Source: Manduca sexta (Eukaryota; Arthropoda; Insecta; Lepidoptera; Sphingidae). From it: 64,000 bases of DNA. Below, in pieces: positions 1 through 11,174 of the stretch. Numbering within the stretch: position 1 is the stretch's first letter; each line of letters starts with the position of its first letter. The stretch spans positions 8,370,001 to 8,434,000 of the forward strand of contig NC_051117.1 in NCBI RefSeq assembly GCF_014839805.1, read 5' to 3'. The position numbers were made by a program, and so were the translations under genes. The notes under the pieces were generated by a model that worked only from the letters and a program-made list of their open reading frames with translations, ran no database searches and was not told the DNA's origin.

Positions 1-105
1 GCGACACACTTACATGGGCGACTATGGCCGGTTTTAACACCTTGTATACAGTGGTCGCTATCCGGGCGGATATAACATATATATCCTACCACCAGCAAGC
101 AGCCC
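1..105 (-). repeat. Dispersed repeat family A, truncated at window edge
   Basis: This piece matches the copy at 35270-35385 almost base for base: the block around 'acacttacatgggcgact', the 'gtggtcgctatccgggcgga' block and the closing 'cctaccaccagc'. Other copies are at 4450-4640, 29170-29290, 33055-33180, 35050-35385, 45886-46115, 51680-51925, 59005-59075 and 60535-60915. I see no conserved reading frame between copies, so it is treated as non-coding mobile DNA of unknown class. Confidence 0.75.
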
Positions 106-499
106 TTAAATAAATATAAAAAACGAATCACAGTAGAATAAACAGGCAGTCATTGGATAATTAGCAAATAAAATAGTAAAAATATTTTTCAAGACGATGT
201 GTCTGTTTCCGTTATAGTCGCCGGAAAAAAAAAATTTTGACACTTTATTACTGCCGACAGTTGTAAAACCTAAGAACTAAAACAATACTGAGTACAAAAC
301 ATTTAGTCAATAACTATAGATATCGGTCTTTGTTTGTTGTTATCTAATTTTTTGATATTCAAAAGCGACTGTCCCACTATTCGGTGTCCAATGACAGTTT
401 ACCGTTTGTCTAAATTGAAAATTAAAACGTTATCACGTACTTTATTACCACATATGTAAAGGCATAGTAAATTTTACGTTACAATAAATCGTTTATCAG

Positions 500-2869
500 C
501 AGGACACCAGCAAAGCAGTCGACGCCGAGCATCTTCACGTCATCTCCGAAGCCGAGCGTGGAGAAGTGCGCGTTCGACGCGTCCGCTTCGTTCGCGTCTC
601 TCTCGCTGTCGGACGAGTCGTACGTCGCCGACACGTCCGCCGACATATCCAACGTCGACACTTCTAGGGAGATGTTTTTGGGTAAGGGAAATCTTAATTT
701 TTACAGAGTGGGCAGAGGTTATCACAATCATTTTTCATCTGTTATGTTCAGTTCTAAGAAGTAGAGGACAAGCCTATCGGTCACGATTCATTATTATCAC
801 TAATTCAACCGGGAATAAAATTTGATAATTTAGCATAAATAAAAAATAAATAAAATGCTTTATTCATCACCTAGGCAAACATAGTTGTGATACGTCAAAT
901 TACACGAGAATATTTAATTATTACTTAAATAAGCATAGTTGTCGTACCGCAATACACTAACGCCACCGAGAGAACCCTTTATCAATACAATTTATCCATC
1001 TCTTTAGATGACAGTCGAACAAGCACAGAACCTAGCGCGCCCGCAGAAGACAAGTTCAAGAAGCCGGCGCCCACCGAGCCGTCTCCCACCGCGGAGCCGC
1101 AGCCGAAGGTACGCAAGAAATCCGACTCCAGCCTGAAGGAGGAGGAGTTTAAGTCGAAGTTGAAGAAACAAGAGAAACCGGAGCTGAAGAAGCAGGACTC
1201 GATGAAGAAGATGGAAGTTAAAGAGGAGAAGATCGAAGTTAAACAGGAAGAGAAGAAAGTTGATAAGGTGAGTACGAGACAAAGACGAATCGTGACATTA
1301 ACACACTTACAGTAGTAATGTAATATCATCATCGAAGCTTGTAATACGATTTCTATAAATACGTCAATCGATACTCGTCATATGGGTACGGGTACATTAC
1401 TCTCGTTTCTTCACCCACGGGTCACGACACTCGAAATACGACCACGGATAGACTTCATTCGTCACTCGCAACTTGACACACAATACTCGACTCTGGGCCT
1501 TTGACAAGCGACAGATATTAGCCAATCATAAAACAACATTGGAATGGGATTTAGTAATTTTAAAAGATGATACAGAAAGGCGGTTTACAACAATTGGTTT
1601 TCATTAAACAATTAGAATAATACAAAAACATCGCAGGTGATGGAGCGAGCTGGCTCGATAAAGAAAGTAGAGAAGGAGAAGGAGAAAGAAGCTAAGAAAC
1701 AAGAGAAGGCGGAGAAGAAGCAGGAGAGGACGGAAGCGAAGCGCACCGAGTCCGTGAAGAAGATCGAAGTCAAGCGGCAGGAGTCTGTTGACACTAATAA
1801 GGTATATGGTTTTGCAAGATGATGGTGTACATTGGATTTTACAGTTGCTAATAATAACTATTTTAGCACAGGACCGGACGTGGTTTGCATTACTTATTTT
1901 TGACAAAATATAAAAAATTTACATTACTTATTTTATTGCTTTCGCCTAGCTTTATGTTCCGGTTTAAAAGGCATTGTAATCAGTGTGATTTGTGGGTATT
2001 ACGTGACCTAACATCTTATGGATGTTGTTTAATTGAAACTGCATTGTGTTTTTGAGGAAACATATCGCTAATATTAGTAAAGCGGTTTGCTCTCATCGTC
2101 ATTTAGTTGTATATAAAAGAAATAATGGTAGATAACCAGTATAAGAACTTTATAGCAATAGTGGAAGACTCCTTGATTATATTATTTAAGACCTTGTTCC
2201 CAACATACAAGTTAATATATGTTATGATTAGTCACCAGAAGCGGTGGAGGCTGGCGGCAGCGAGGGTCGCAGTAAGAACAGCATGGTCAGCAAGCTCCTC
2301 GGCGTCATGGGCCGGAAGGGCACCCGCGACCACGACGACGACAAACCCGCCAAGAAGAACGACAAGCAGCCCAAGAAAAAGGTAAAAAATTAGTACAATC
2401 CTTGGGAAATAAGCATTTGCTTTCCTCAAAGTAGTGACTGTTCAAGTTTGGACCGGAGCCAATCGCCTAGGACAAAGAATGGTGACACCTTTGTATTGCC
2501 TGGGTAGTGTTATGATTTCTATCGTGACGTTGCGTCAGTCTTTTACAATAATAACTTGACGACTTTTTTTTTATTCTAGCTTAATGTATCAAGTCATCCT
2601 ATTGGATTTGGTGCTACAGTGAAGTCCATAGAATGTGTGTCCATAGAAAGTATTATCAAGAGAGATTATTTTGCGGTATTTTCTCACTAATAGATATAAC
2701 ATTCCTACGTAATATTGAATTTTTCATGGTATTACAGAGCGGCAGCCAACCGCCGCCAGCGCAGCCTCCGAAGCCCGAACCGCCACCGCCCACCATCGAC
2801 AAAGACTGCGACGACAAGAAGAAGAAGGGAAGAGGGAGGGCGTCCAGCTCCTCTTCTGGCGAGAAGTGA
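500..2869 (+). CDS. Unidentified Lys/Glu-rich protein, C-terminal 294 residues (five exons; 5' end outside window)
   Basis: Exons 503-681, 1008-1267, 1637-1801, 2232-2381 and 2738-2869 join in phase (1, 0, 0, 0) with AG acceptors and GT donors at every boundary and end in TGA. The protein runs from a Ser-rich acidic segment (SLSDESYVADTSADISNVD) through a Pro/Ala stretch into about 110 residues dominated by Lys, Glu and Gln, with repeated 'KKQEK' and 'SVKKIEV/SMKKMEV' units likely to form a charged helix or coiled coil. A short better-conserved-looking patch follows (SMVSKLLGVMGRKGTRDHDD), then a Pro-rich stretch and a GRGRASSSSSGEK tail. No catalytic motif, membrane segment or named domain is visible, and I do not recognise the family. 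Highly charged tails of this kind occur in cytoskeletal and nuclear proteins, but that is only analogy. The gene converges on the minus-strand ZAD and MDM1 genes. Confidence 0.75.
503..681 (+). CDS. Exon of the Lys/Glu-rich gene (first exon in window)
   Basis: Acceptor 'tttatcagcag' offers two AGs three bases apart (exon start 500 or 503). Donor is G|GTAAGG at 681/682. The exon encodes a Ser/Thr-rich segment ending ...SREMFL and leaves phase 1. GC content is clearly above the flanking introns. Confidence 0.7.
838..930 (+). repeat. Dispersed repeat family F
   Basis: The core 'tgctttattcatcac' plus 'taggc(g/a)aaca(t)agttg' recurs at 27525-27610 and 32190-32265, each followed by a run like 'tttaattattactta'. 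Here it lies in an intron of the Lys/Glu-rich gene. Confidence 0.6.
1008..1267 (+). CDS. Exon of the Lys/Glu-rich gene
   Basis: Acceptor 'catctctttag|at' and donor 'aag|gtgagt'. 260 bases, entering in phase 1 and leaving in phase 0. Encodes the Pro/Ala segment followed by the first half of the Lys/Glu repeat region. Confidence 0.75.
1637..1801 (+). CDS. Exon of the Lys/Glu-rich gene
   Basis: Acceptor 'acatcgcag|gtg' and donor 'aag|gtatat'. 165 bases, phase 0 to phase 0, so it could be skipped without a frame change. Encodes 55 residues, more than half of them Lys or Glu. Confidence 0.72.
1948..2056 (+). repeat. Dispersed repeat family C fragment
   Basis: Carries the motif 'gttccggtttaaaaggcatt' and '(a)acatctta(t)ggatg', shared with copies at 30598-30765, 35945-36190 and 43640-43735. 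Intronic, diverged and non-coding. Confidence 0.5.
2232..2381 (+). CDS. Exon of the Lys/Glu-rich gene
   Basis: Acceptor 'gttatgattag|tca' and donor 'aag|gtaaaa'. 150 bases, phase 0 to 0. Contains the patch SKLLGVMGRKGTRDHDDD, the least repetitive part of the visible protein. Confidence 0.72.
2738..2869 (+). CDS. Terminal exon of the Lys/Glu-rich gene
   Basis: Acceptor 'ggtattacag|agc', then 44 codons ending in TGA at 2867-2869. Pro-rich (PPPAQPPKPEPPPP), then KDCDDKKKKGRGR and a run of five Ser. Confidence 0.75.
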   Translation, partial: SGSQPPPAQPPKPEPPPPTIDKDCDDKKKKGRGRASSSSSGEK

Positions 2870-2959
2870 TGCGGAAAGGATAATGCGGAGCGGACGTCAG
2901 TGCGTAGATGCGACGCTTGTGCTTCGAAGCTTTGTGTTTGCGGAATGAGAGACGCGTGT

Positions 2960-4300
2960 TCGACTATATCGATATATTTTGATATCGATATAAAAATCGA
3001 TTTGTGGTTCGGTAATTTGAAAGGCAGCTTAGTGAGTAGGAAATATAATTGTAATGGCACGTCTAGTGTCTTTTTAAAATGCTTATTAATATATACTGCC
3101 TTCTAAAATCGATAAGTATAAATGTGTAAATCCGGGTTTTCTATGATTCCGGTGCTGTGTTAGCGAATGTCAGAATTTTAATGAAAAATCTAATTTAATA
3201 TGCCTTGAGCTGTTTGGTTTTTAAATATTTACTTAGCTAGTCTAAATGATTCGAAGATACGCCGCGAGAGGCTTTTTAGCAAATTTAAATTGAATTGAAA
3301 AGTTATTTATAATTATAAAAAAAAAAAGCATCGATATATCTAAAAACACGTCGAACTCTCATTTCGTAAATGTCGATACGTGTTTTTTAATAATAAAATT
3401 TCGCTGTCGTGTTCATTTTTCAAGGGAAAGAGATACGTATACACACGTAGTGGGAGTGAGTGAATAAGATACATTTTGTCGTGATTGCGTGCGTTTGGGG
3501 ACGTCGATATTTGGGAACGTCGGCCGTGATTTTATTATCAATTTTATAACTAGTTTAATGATTTTAATGTAATTTAAAGGATTTGATAATATAACTGTGT
3601 TTTTGTATCAACAGAATATTAATGTTGTTTTTAAATATATCGTATTTTTGCAGTTAAAGGGTATTTAAAAGTAAAATAAAAACGGATGAAGCATGTATAT
3701 TATAAATATTGTTTTGTATATTTAATAGATATTGTAAAATCAACTAAATCACGGTCGATTATGAAACTCGCTTTCACATCTCAAACCGACAACATTTAAC
3801 ACAAACTTAATTTTAAAAACACTAACGTAAATTTAAAAAGAAAGTACAAAAAATGTGTTTGTTTGCGTATCGACAATCAATCGATATCGATGAACGAAAG
3901 CGAGATTTCATCTCCAGTAAAGACGTCACTTTGTCCGATATCAAACGAAGTACGTTAAGCTTCTCTTAGACTGTGTAATTTTAATAGATATAAAGGAGAT
4001 ATCATTTTGTACGTGCGGTATCAAAAGATTCGAATATCGATAAATATTTCCTAAATAAAATCATATTCATCAGCTGAATAAACGCTCAGCCACGATTTTA
4101 TAATCGATAGTAAGTTTCACACATTTGAAAGATTCTACACTAGCTTTCTTAACCCTTTTTAATTTTCTTAAAAATATTGTCGATGTTTTGCTGATCTTTA
4201 AGTAATGAGGGTTTCAAGGAGTGCCTTGAACCAAACATGTAATTAGGTCTACACGCGTTGATCCTTGCCTAGTTGTCTAGCTACTAGATAATCGATACTG
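2960..4300. promoter_or_regulatory. Cluster of ten ATCGAT sites
   Basis: ATCGAT occurs at 2968, 2984, 2996, 3109, 3330, 3880, 3886, 4036, 4103 and 4291, with more CGATA half-sites between (e.g. 3374, 3504). In Drosophila, TATCGATA is the DREF site and clustered CGATA is bound by BEAF-32 at insulators (established). A similar role here, between the end of one gene and the next domain, is inference. Confidence 0.45.
3392..3397 (+). promoter_or_regulatory. Candidate poly(A) signal of the Lys/Glu-rich gene
   Basis: First AATAAA after the stop codon, 523 bases downstream. A second lies at 3675-3680. Which is used cannot be told from sequence alone. Confidence 0.35.
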
Positions 4301-4449
4301 AGCATTGGCAAGGCGAAGTGAATATGCTGTCTTAATGTTGGTGTTGATATTGGCCTTCACTTGGCAACGTTTCTCCAACGTGTGTTGCGAGCTTAATGTA
4401 TTGAGCATAAACGTGTAAATTGTTTTTTATACGTGCTTGCCAATGTGAC

Positions 4450-4640
4450 TTCACTGCAGCTGATGGTTAGTGGAGTGGGGTCCAATAGAATGTCGACTGA
4501 CGAGAGATGATTATTCCTCGCGTTTGACACTATTATGCCGGCCTGTTCGAACCGGATATACACAAACTGATTCCGGAACGCGACACTTACATGAGCTACT
4601 ATGGCGGATATAAAATATATCCTCCAAAAATGTTTGTTTC
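4450..4640 (-). repeat. Dispersed repeat family A copy
   Basis: Contains 'tgtcgactgacgagagatga', 'ttatgccggcctgtt' and 'cggatataaaatatatcctcc' in the order seen at 35180-35385. Diverged at its distal end. Confidence 0.7.
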
Positions 4641-7440
4641 ATTCGAATCTTTTGACACAACACAGTTATGACAACGTTATGCAGCTGTCAGTATTACATT
4701 GTTGAGGCGTCTACGAACACAATACTATAAGGCTCCATTATAATATAATTTTCGATGCAAAACTAAAACTTTGTTAGTATTTCATCATTTATGTTTAGGT
4801 GTTTTATGTCGATATAATTACATTTATATGATATTGTTTCCAATTAATTATAATCAGTCTAGATTTCTCTGTGTTAATTCAAAAATGTTTGACAGATTTT
4901 ATTTAGTTTCTTCTTAGCATTATAATGAGAAACTATATTTTTAGGTCAACATTCTTAATAAACCCAGATGTAGGCTGTGTTGAGTCGCAATATGAGTTTT
5001 CAATATCATAAACCTACGTCCGCCCTAAAGAGCTGAAAGGTTACACTAAACCTATATGGGATGTAAAAAATATATCATAAAACACCTAAAACAATACTAA
5101 AATCTCATATTTTAGTTTATAATCGTGTTTAGTGATTGGGAAGTTGAAATAAACTTGTGTACATTATTATTGTTAAGTTAGCGACGTATGAAATGTGATA
5201 TAATTTGTAATACTTGGTTTTAAACGTTTTCTAGATCATAATGTGAATCGTCTGTTCGTCGCGTCTTTGCCCCATTTGAAACTGAAAATATATTTCGTAT
5301 ACGTCAGGGTTGCGTTCTAAAAAAAAAACGATAATCTATTTGTTGCCTTATGAGAAAACTTTGTAAAAAACGGTTCAGCAGTTTTTACTGCTTTATCTCG
5401 TTTGTAAAAATATATATTTGTGGCAATATTAGATTATTTTAATCCGAATTAAGAATGCTTCTCTAGAACGAATTGTTTTAAGAAGAGCAAAGCCGCGGCG
5501 GGAAGGCGGTAAATAATATATTTTTAATATTGTTTTCTTTTTTTTCGTCTCGTTATATAAACGGTTTAAGTGAAACATTTTTCAGAGTATTTTGATTCGG
5601 GGGATATTTTGTAGTGTTTGTGTTTTTTTTATGCTTATTTTTGGGTTGTTTTCATATCTGTTTACGGAGTACGTTTATTTGTTGGTAATGGATGGTTTTT
5701 GTTTAAGAACATCTATGTATTGGTTAGTGCTAAGGTCTGAAATAAGTTGACACTTTGCTGATTATCTATCAAACTGGTAATTTCAATGGTCTTATTGTAT
5801 TTTAAGCAGCTCCAAGCGAAATAAATCGCTGTCGGTTTGATAAGTCGATCGAACGGTTGGACAAACAGTTGGTGCGTAAGGACGCACTGAATATGTTGGC
5901 TTGTTGAAGTAAAAATTTCAGACTTTAGTGTGGACTTGTTCAATCTTAACCCATACCTTACAGTAAGTATGCATGTATAAAGAGCTTTTACAATTAGATA
6001 CGCCCGTATGAAAATAATCTGTTTTTAAAAATCTATAATTGTTTATGCACCATTTTATTTTTATAATATTTTATTACGAATGCATCTATAACATAAATAA
6101 TTTAGAATCAACAGCTTAATATTAAAAACAAGAACTCCGAGGGACTAAACTTTGATAATACGTTGATATAAGAATTCAGAAATTTCATTGGCGAGCATTC
6201 ATAGCTGATAATTGCTTATCCATCAACTATTCGTGTATTAAAATTCATCGAATATGGTTCAGTCGGATTTTAGATGTGTGAAAACTTACTTCATTTTATT
6301 GATATTAATAAAATAATGGAATGTTGTACTTTAGGTGTGTTTATAACAAAAACAATAATGGCAAAATAATTTGGCATGTCTTTGCATAAAAACACGCCTA
6401 ATCTCCCAAAATAGGAACACATTCCACGATAGATCAGTGCCATAATAATTGAGCCTCCAATGTCGATTCTGACCCATGTACTTGGTAGGAAATAGCGTAT
6501 ATTAATGGAGGGTAACAAAGAAGTTATAAATGCCCCCATTTTCCTATCACATACCAACTAGATATTATGTTTATCGTAGTGTGCGCAGATTTATTTTTAA
6601 TTTGAGGCTTTTGCGCATAATCCGATTCTATAACGAAAGGAGGCATCAATTAAAACAATGTCTTCCTATGTGTTAATTTTGTTATTTTAATGCTTAATAT
6701 CTTGGCAACAAGTGTTGATTTCGTTTTAATTATTTACTGAGCAGCGTCTAATGCTAATAAATGTGCCCGTTTTCAATGCAGTTTTGGTTTAATTTTTGTA
6801 AAACATTCCATAGAAATATTGTGTTTAGGTAATTTCGAAAAATAAAATTACTAACATCAAATTGATGCTATTGAAAAGATTAATCCAAAAATATTATATT
6901 AACTGTTTACTATGATATATTTCTGTCATTGTTTTGCTCATGCTTTAAACAATATTGACACACTTGTATATTCTTGTGCGAGCAAGAGTAAACAAGTGAA
7001 ATATCTTTATGGAACGAATATTGTAGTTTTAACTAACTGGCAAATATTTTTCAAATAATCTTAAATGCTGTATTAACTTCTGTATAGAAGGCATCTTCTG
7101 AATGTAAATTTAAAATTGTTTTTGAAAGCTTCTCTTGTTTTGTTTTAGTGTTGTTAATACTCATTGGTTAAATTGTTGTTTACATGGCAAATTTTTTCTT
7201 TGTAAGCCTGTTTGATGCAGGATTATTACGTAAATTTAATCTTGATGATATTTATGCGAATTAATTGTTTAATTTACGGCAATATTGTGATGAATCGACG
7301 TACCATTCAGCTTGTTAAATTAATTTATGGGACCATGACTTTAGAGTTATGATGTCTAATGTTAATGAATTTAGCAAATGTAAATTATATTTAAAAAAAT
7401 TATAAGCATGCTTAATTTGTATTTTGAGCGCAGATCTGTT
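4641..7440. other. AT-rich intergenic DNA, nothing recognised
   Basis: No splice-bounded exon, RNA gene or repeat shared with the rest of the window was found. Two minus-strand open frames of 76 and 88 codons (5713-5943, 6291-6557) have no recognisable motif and are probably chance. Confidence 0.5.
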
Positions 7441-7446
7441 CGCAGA

Positions 7447-7546
7447 GTGCTCAAGCACGTATATTTAATTGAGCACGCTTCTCCATTGCTGTACTATCGC
7501 TCTGGTAGTGAGCAGTATTGCTCGCCTGAGCATATCGATATGCTCA
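7447..7546. repeat. Cluster of GAGCA/TGCTC inverted repeats with a 20-bp perfect palindrome
   Basis: gtgctcaagcac (7447-7458), gagca-gtat-tgctc (7510-7523) and the perfect 20-base palindrome centred on ATCGAT at 7527-7546 fall within 100 bases. Further GAGC motifs lie between them. Confidence 0.6.
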
Positions 7547-7734
7547 AACACTACACGACTGGTGTCGTTTGGTAACTTTACGTAACATTTGATAGTATTA
7601 TTTTTCACATAATGTTTCTGTAATTTTTTATGTAGCCTGCCATAATGAATGTACCGCGAAAGTAATTTTAACTTGAACTTAGCGTTTAAAAGTGTTAAAT
7701 GTGATTTACAAATAAAGTATCGTATAGTGAGCAA
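7465..7734 (-). pseudogene. 89-codon open frame, possible Ty3/gypsy polyprotein tail
   Basis: The segment YVKLPNDTSRVVFEHIDMLR is reminiscent of the C-terminal '...V.LPDG..RR.H.DQLR' end of mag/gypsy polyproteins. Nothing else of an element (LTR, integrase) is visible nearby, so this could be chance. It overlaps the palindrome cluster. Confidence 0.2.
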
Positions 7735-8390
7735 GGGGAAATATTTTCTCTAGAATAATTGTGTATGAATTGATATGAAATAAAGTCATCAATTAACTGT
7801 TCTTAATTTGTTGTTTGATTTCTCTTTGATTAAATTCTCAATAGAAATGGATTTGTATAGGAATTTAGTTACATTTCAAAAATAAATATACCGAAAAATA
7901 TTTATATAAATATTTGGTATCGCGAGATTTTTCTGCGTCGTTTGATTTAGGTTTTGTTGCTCTGGACCAATTTTAACATTAGACTATATTTTATTAATCA
8001 ATATTAATTTTCATATATAAATCAGAACTTTAAATAGCTCTATTCAAATGTTTACTGATTGTTACGTAGATATGATTGTAAGCATTGATTCAATGAACGA
8101 TTCAGGCAGATTTATTTAAATGAAAAACACAATAATTTTCAAATTTTATTTAGGTGTCCATTTTGATGTAACAACGGAAAATTAACACGCTTTTACAAAC
8201 CAGTAGCAAAGCTAATCGTTTTCGTTAATATTAACTATGGGTTCAATTACTATCGGACAGGGCACCTCTACCGCCAGGACCAGAATTTGTGCGAACAAAA
8301 AAAATTGTCATAACTTAACAATAATTTGCGATTTCAAACAATAATTAAATACTTACCAAATCAAATTGTACAGGTTTTTAGATCGATAAT

Positions 8391-8697
8391 ATAAGTTCTA
8401 CATCTGTGTTCGTTTTTATTGAATTCGATAGGATTTCAAGAAAAGTCTGAGTTTTTTTTTTGACTGACTAAAGACAAAGATCTATCGTTGTTAAAAAGCA
8501 GGAATGGCTTCTGAAGCCACTAAGTAGGGTGGTTAAAGATTTTTGGTATTCTGTATTTATTCTAGGTGTAAAGGTAATAAGGTGTTAAAATTTGAACGTA
8601 AGGGGAAAATTGCTGGATTTTTGGAAAAATCCCTGCTATAGTATTTCAGGTAACAGTCCTGAGGATTGCGGAACCTGAACAAAGATGTAGAACTTAT
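8391..8697. mobile_element. Candidate MITE, 307 bp
   Basis: The termini at 8391-8411 and 8677-8697 are inverted copies matching at 20 of 21 bases ('ataagttctacatct(g/t)tgttc'). No coding capacity. The target duplication is unclear (AT/TA-rich flanks). No second copy was seen in this window. Confidence 0.4.
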
Positions 8698-8704
8698 CAT
8701 ATTC

Positions 8705-10370
8705 TTTATATAACTAATATTGCACACGAATAAATATTTTTCGACTCATCACACTGAAATGAATGGTAGGAATATTGTAGATTATACACAACATCCATAG
8801 ATAGTGTTACTATTTACTTAAGATTTCGAAAGAAATTAAAAAATGCCGCTCAAAATAGTCAAATACACAGACATTACTTGGCACATTATTTGTATACAAT
8901 ATTAGTTATTACAACTCAATTTACATCGAATCTAACAAAAATCACTAATTGAATGTGTATTTGGACATCAATTTAGGAACAACAAAAATATTTTATTCAA
9001 TACAATCTACTTAAACATGGAGTTTGATTACAGGATCTTCTTGGGTATTTGTTCATTTACTAATCATTTTATACGACTTATGCTATGAGCAAATTAGATG
9101 CCTAGTGTTTGTGCAGGGATGGATTAAGAAACTGTAAAGGTCGATTGAAATGGTTGACTTGTGTGGGTCTGTTTCCCTTTGTCAATCTCTGAATACGTCC
9201 CTGCACCGTAGCATACTAGTTCTGGAAGGCACTATTGCCTCATTTTAAGCTAACACTTTCCATTATGATTGTATGCTACGTCACAAAATGCAATTACATC
9301 ATTAAAGACATGAGGATCGGATAGAGCCTATATAAATCATTTCTAATTACCCTGTCTAAAGAACTTTTATATAAATTATTCGTAAACTTTTCAATAAATT
9401 AAAATAACAAAACATAACAAAATAATTATACAGAAATGTTAAAACAGCTCTTGACAGCATTTAATGACATGGGAAGCTGTGCTATTGATTTTTTTGGAAA
9501 ATGTTAAGGTTTCACAGTTTAAATTTTAACAGCCTGTTACTTATGTTTTCTTTATTATTTTTAAAACATGAATCAGTTTGAATGTACTTGTTTGATTAGC
9601 ACTCAGTAAAAGTAATTTAATTTATTGTAACTGATCATTTTATAAAACTGTATAAATATTTTCTATTGTGTAAACTGCTTTTGAATGTGTTCTCAGTTAT
9701 AAAATGATCACATACATAAATTTTTATTCATTCACAACTTTTTTACAGTTTTGATTTTTCCTATGATGTTAAACAGCAAACATATGTAACAGGTAAGAAC
9801 TTATGACAAATATATCAAAAACTGCTAGCCTGTTAGAAAACTTTAGTTCCAAGGTACTCGCTTAGACTGAACACATTTTCACTAAGACTTTTGACTAATA
9901 AACAATTATTATAAGGAATAACATTAAAAATGTATTAGTGTCGAACAAAGTTTTAAAGACTATATACCATTCCGATATTAACCATCACATTGATATTACT
10001 TAATTTTTTTATAATTAAACAATCCTATGGATTATTCTATATTCACAAGGTAGTCTCATTCACAGCGCATCTAAATAATGCAATCATACAGGATTATGCT
10101 AACAATCATTAGCATTAAATTTGTCTAATTTTCCTGTTACGGGGACTGTGCTTACACCAATAGTATAAACATACATTCTATTATTGTAGACAATTATTAA
10201 TACTTAAACATAGTAAAGGAAAGTAATGCTACAAGGTACCAAGTCACCTCAACTACCATCCCGCTACAACTTCAGGAAGGTACGACTGCTTTACGGGTAT
10301 AAACAAAATTTTCATTACAATTATAAATTTTGCATACATAACACAGTATGGATTCACCAATTATCACAAA
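8705..10370. other. AT-rich intergenic DNA, nothing recognised
   Basis: No exon-like GC rise, no shared repeat and no long open frame. It is the downstream flank of the minus-strand ZAD gene. Confidence 0.5.
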
Positions 10371-10406
10371 ATCATATTTTATCTCAACTATTTAGATAAA
10401 ATGTGA

Positions 10407-10416
10407 TTTTTTATTA
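10407..10416 (-). terminator. Stop codon overlapping poly(A) signal of the ZAD gene
   Basis: On the minus strand the coding end reads ...TTTTAATAAAAAA: TAA TAA in tandem with AATAAA beginning inside the first stop. A transcript using it would have almost no 3' UTR. Confidence 0.4.
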
Positions 10417-11079
10417 AAAATCGGACTGTTTGAAACATTTACCTCTGATTCTCTTTATAATGTTGTCGTCTGGAGTTAATTTCCAGTCGAATGACCTACA
10501 TTCCTCGTCTACTTCCTGAGATTGCGATTCAAACAAGTCTCTAGAGCGATGTCGTGGCAGTTCAGGCTTACTTTGCCTCTCTACATGTCTGTAGTTCTTC
10601 TTTTCAATGTTATTGCAGAGAGGGCGAGGTGTTTTCCACGAGGGATCACCCGTGGACCTCTTCAATGGTCCATTAGGCGGTGAAAAATAGGAAAAGAATG
10701 GACTAGAGGTTTTATTCTCCTTCTTTTCCTCATTCGGTATTTCGAGAAACGAGAATGTGTAATCAGCATCGTAGACTTGCTCGCGCACATACGAAGTTAT
10801 ATGGTGGCGCTTTATAGGCGAATTATTCAATTCATTTCGCGGTTCGGCAAATCTCATCTGAGATTTCTTCACGAACATAATAAAATTGTAATATCTCTCG
10901 ACACTTTCAGCGCATTTGAAACATATTGTGTTCAAGGTGTCATTTTCTTCAATTATGATTTTTAAACATACGAAAATTTTCTCGACCATATTAATTCTTC
11001 GACAATAAGTGCCAAATAATGACGCGTTGAATTCGCTCTCTGATAAACATAAACGGCAAGATTTTCGTGTTATTTCCAT
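10414..11079 (-). CDS. ZAD-domain protein without zinc fingers, 221 aa, intronless
   Basis: Residues 1-75 carry the pattern of the arthropod ZAD (zf-AD) domain: CRLC at 9-12, then about 40 residues with hydrophobic spacing, then CFKC, then a helix (AESVERYYNFIMFVKK). Four Cys coordinate one zinc, and the fold dimerises in known family members. Most ZAD proteins continue into C2H2 fingers that bind DNA. Here residues 80-221 are polar, Ser/Pro/Arg-rich and finger-free, so this is a ZAD-only protein that could act as a partner or competitor of full-length ZAD factors (inference). The ATG at 11077-11079 is preceded in frame by TAA six bases upstream, which fixes the start. The stop overlaps an AATAAA. 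Expression is untested, but the frame is long and intact for this AT-rich DNA. Confidence 0.75.
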   Translation of the reverse strand: MEITRKSCRLCLSESEFNASLFGTYCRRINMVEKIFVCLKIIIEENDTLNTICFKCAESVERYYNFIMFVKKSQMRFAEPRNELNNSPIKRHHITSYVREQVYDADYTFSFLEIPNEEKKENKTSSPFFSYFSPPNGPLKRSTGDPSWKTPRPLCNNIEKKNYRHVERQSKPELPRHRSRDLFESQSQEVDEECRSFDWKLTPDDNIIKRIRGKCFKQSDF

Positions 11080-11169
11080 ATTTTAAGCGTTTATAAAAAT
11101 ACGACAGTAACTTTATGCAAATAATTTCAGTTTACCGCCAAAACTGTTTGTCAAAAACACTGCGAGGTG

Positions 11170-11174
11170 ATTGG
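11170..11174 (-). promoter_or_regulatory. CCAAT box upstream of the ZAD gene
   Basis: On the minus strand 'gaccaatcacc' lies about 91 bases upstream of the ATG, a usual distance for an NF-Y site. Short motif, weak evidence alone. Confidence 0.3.
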
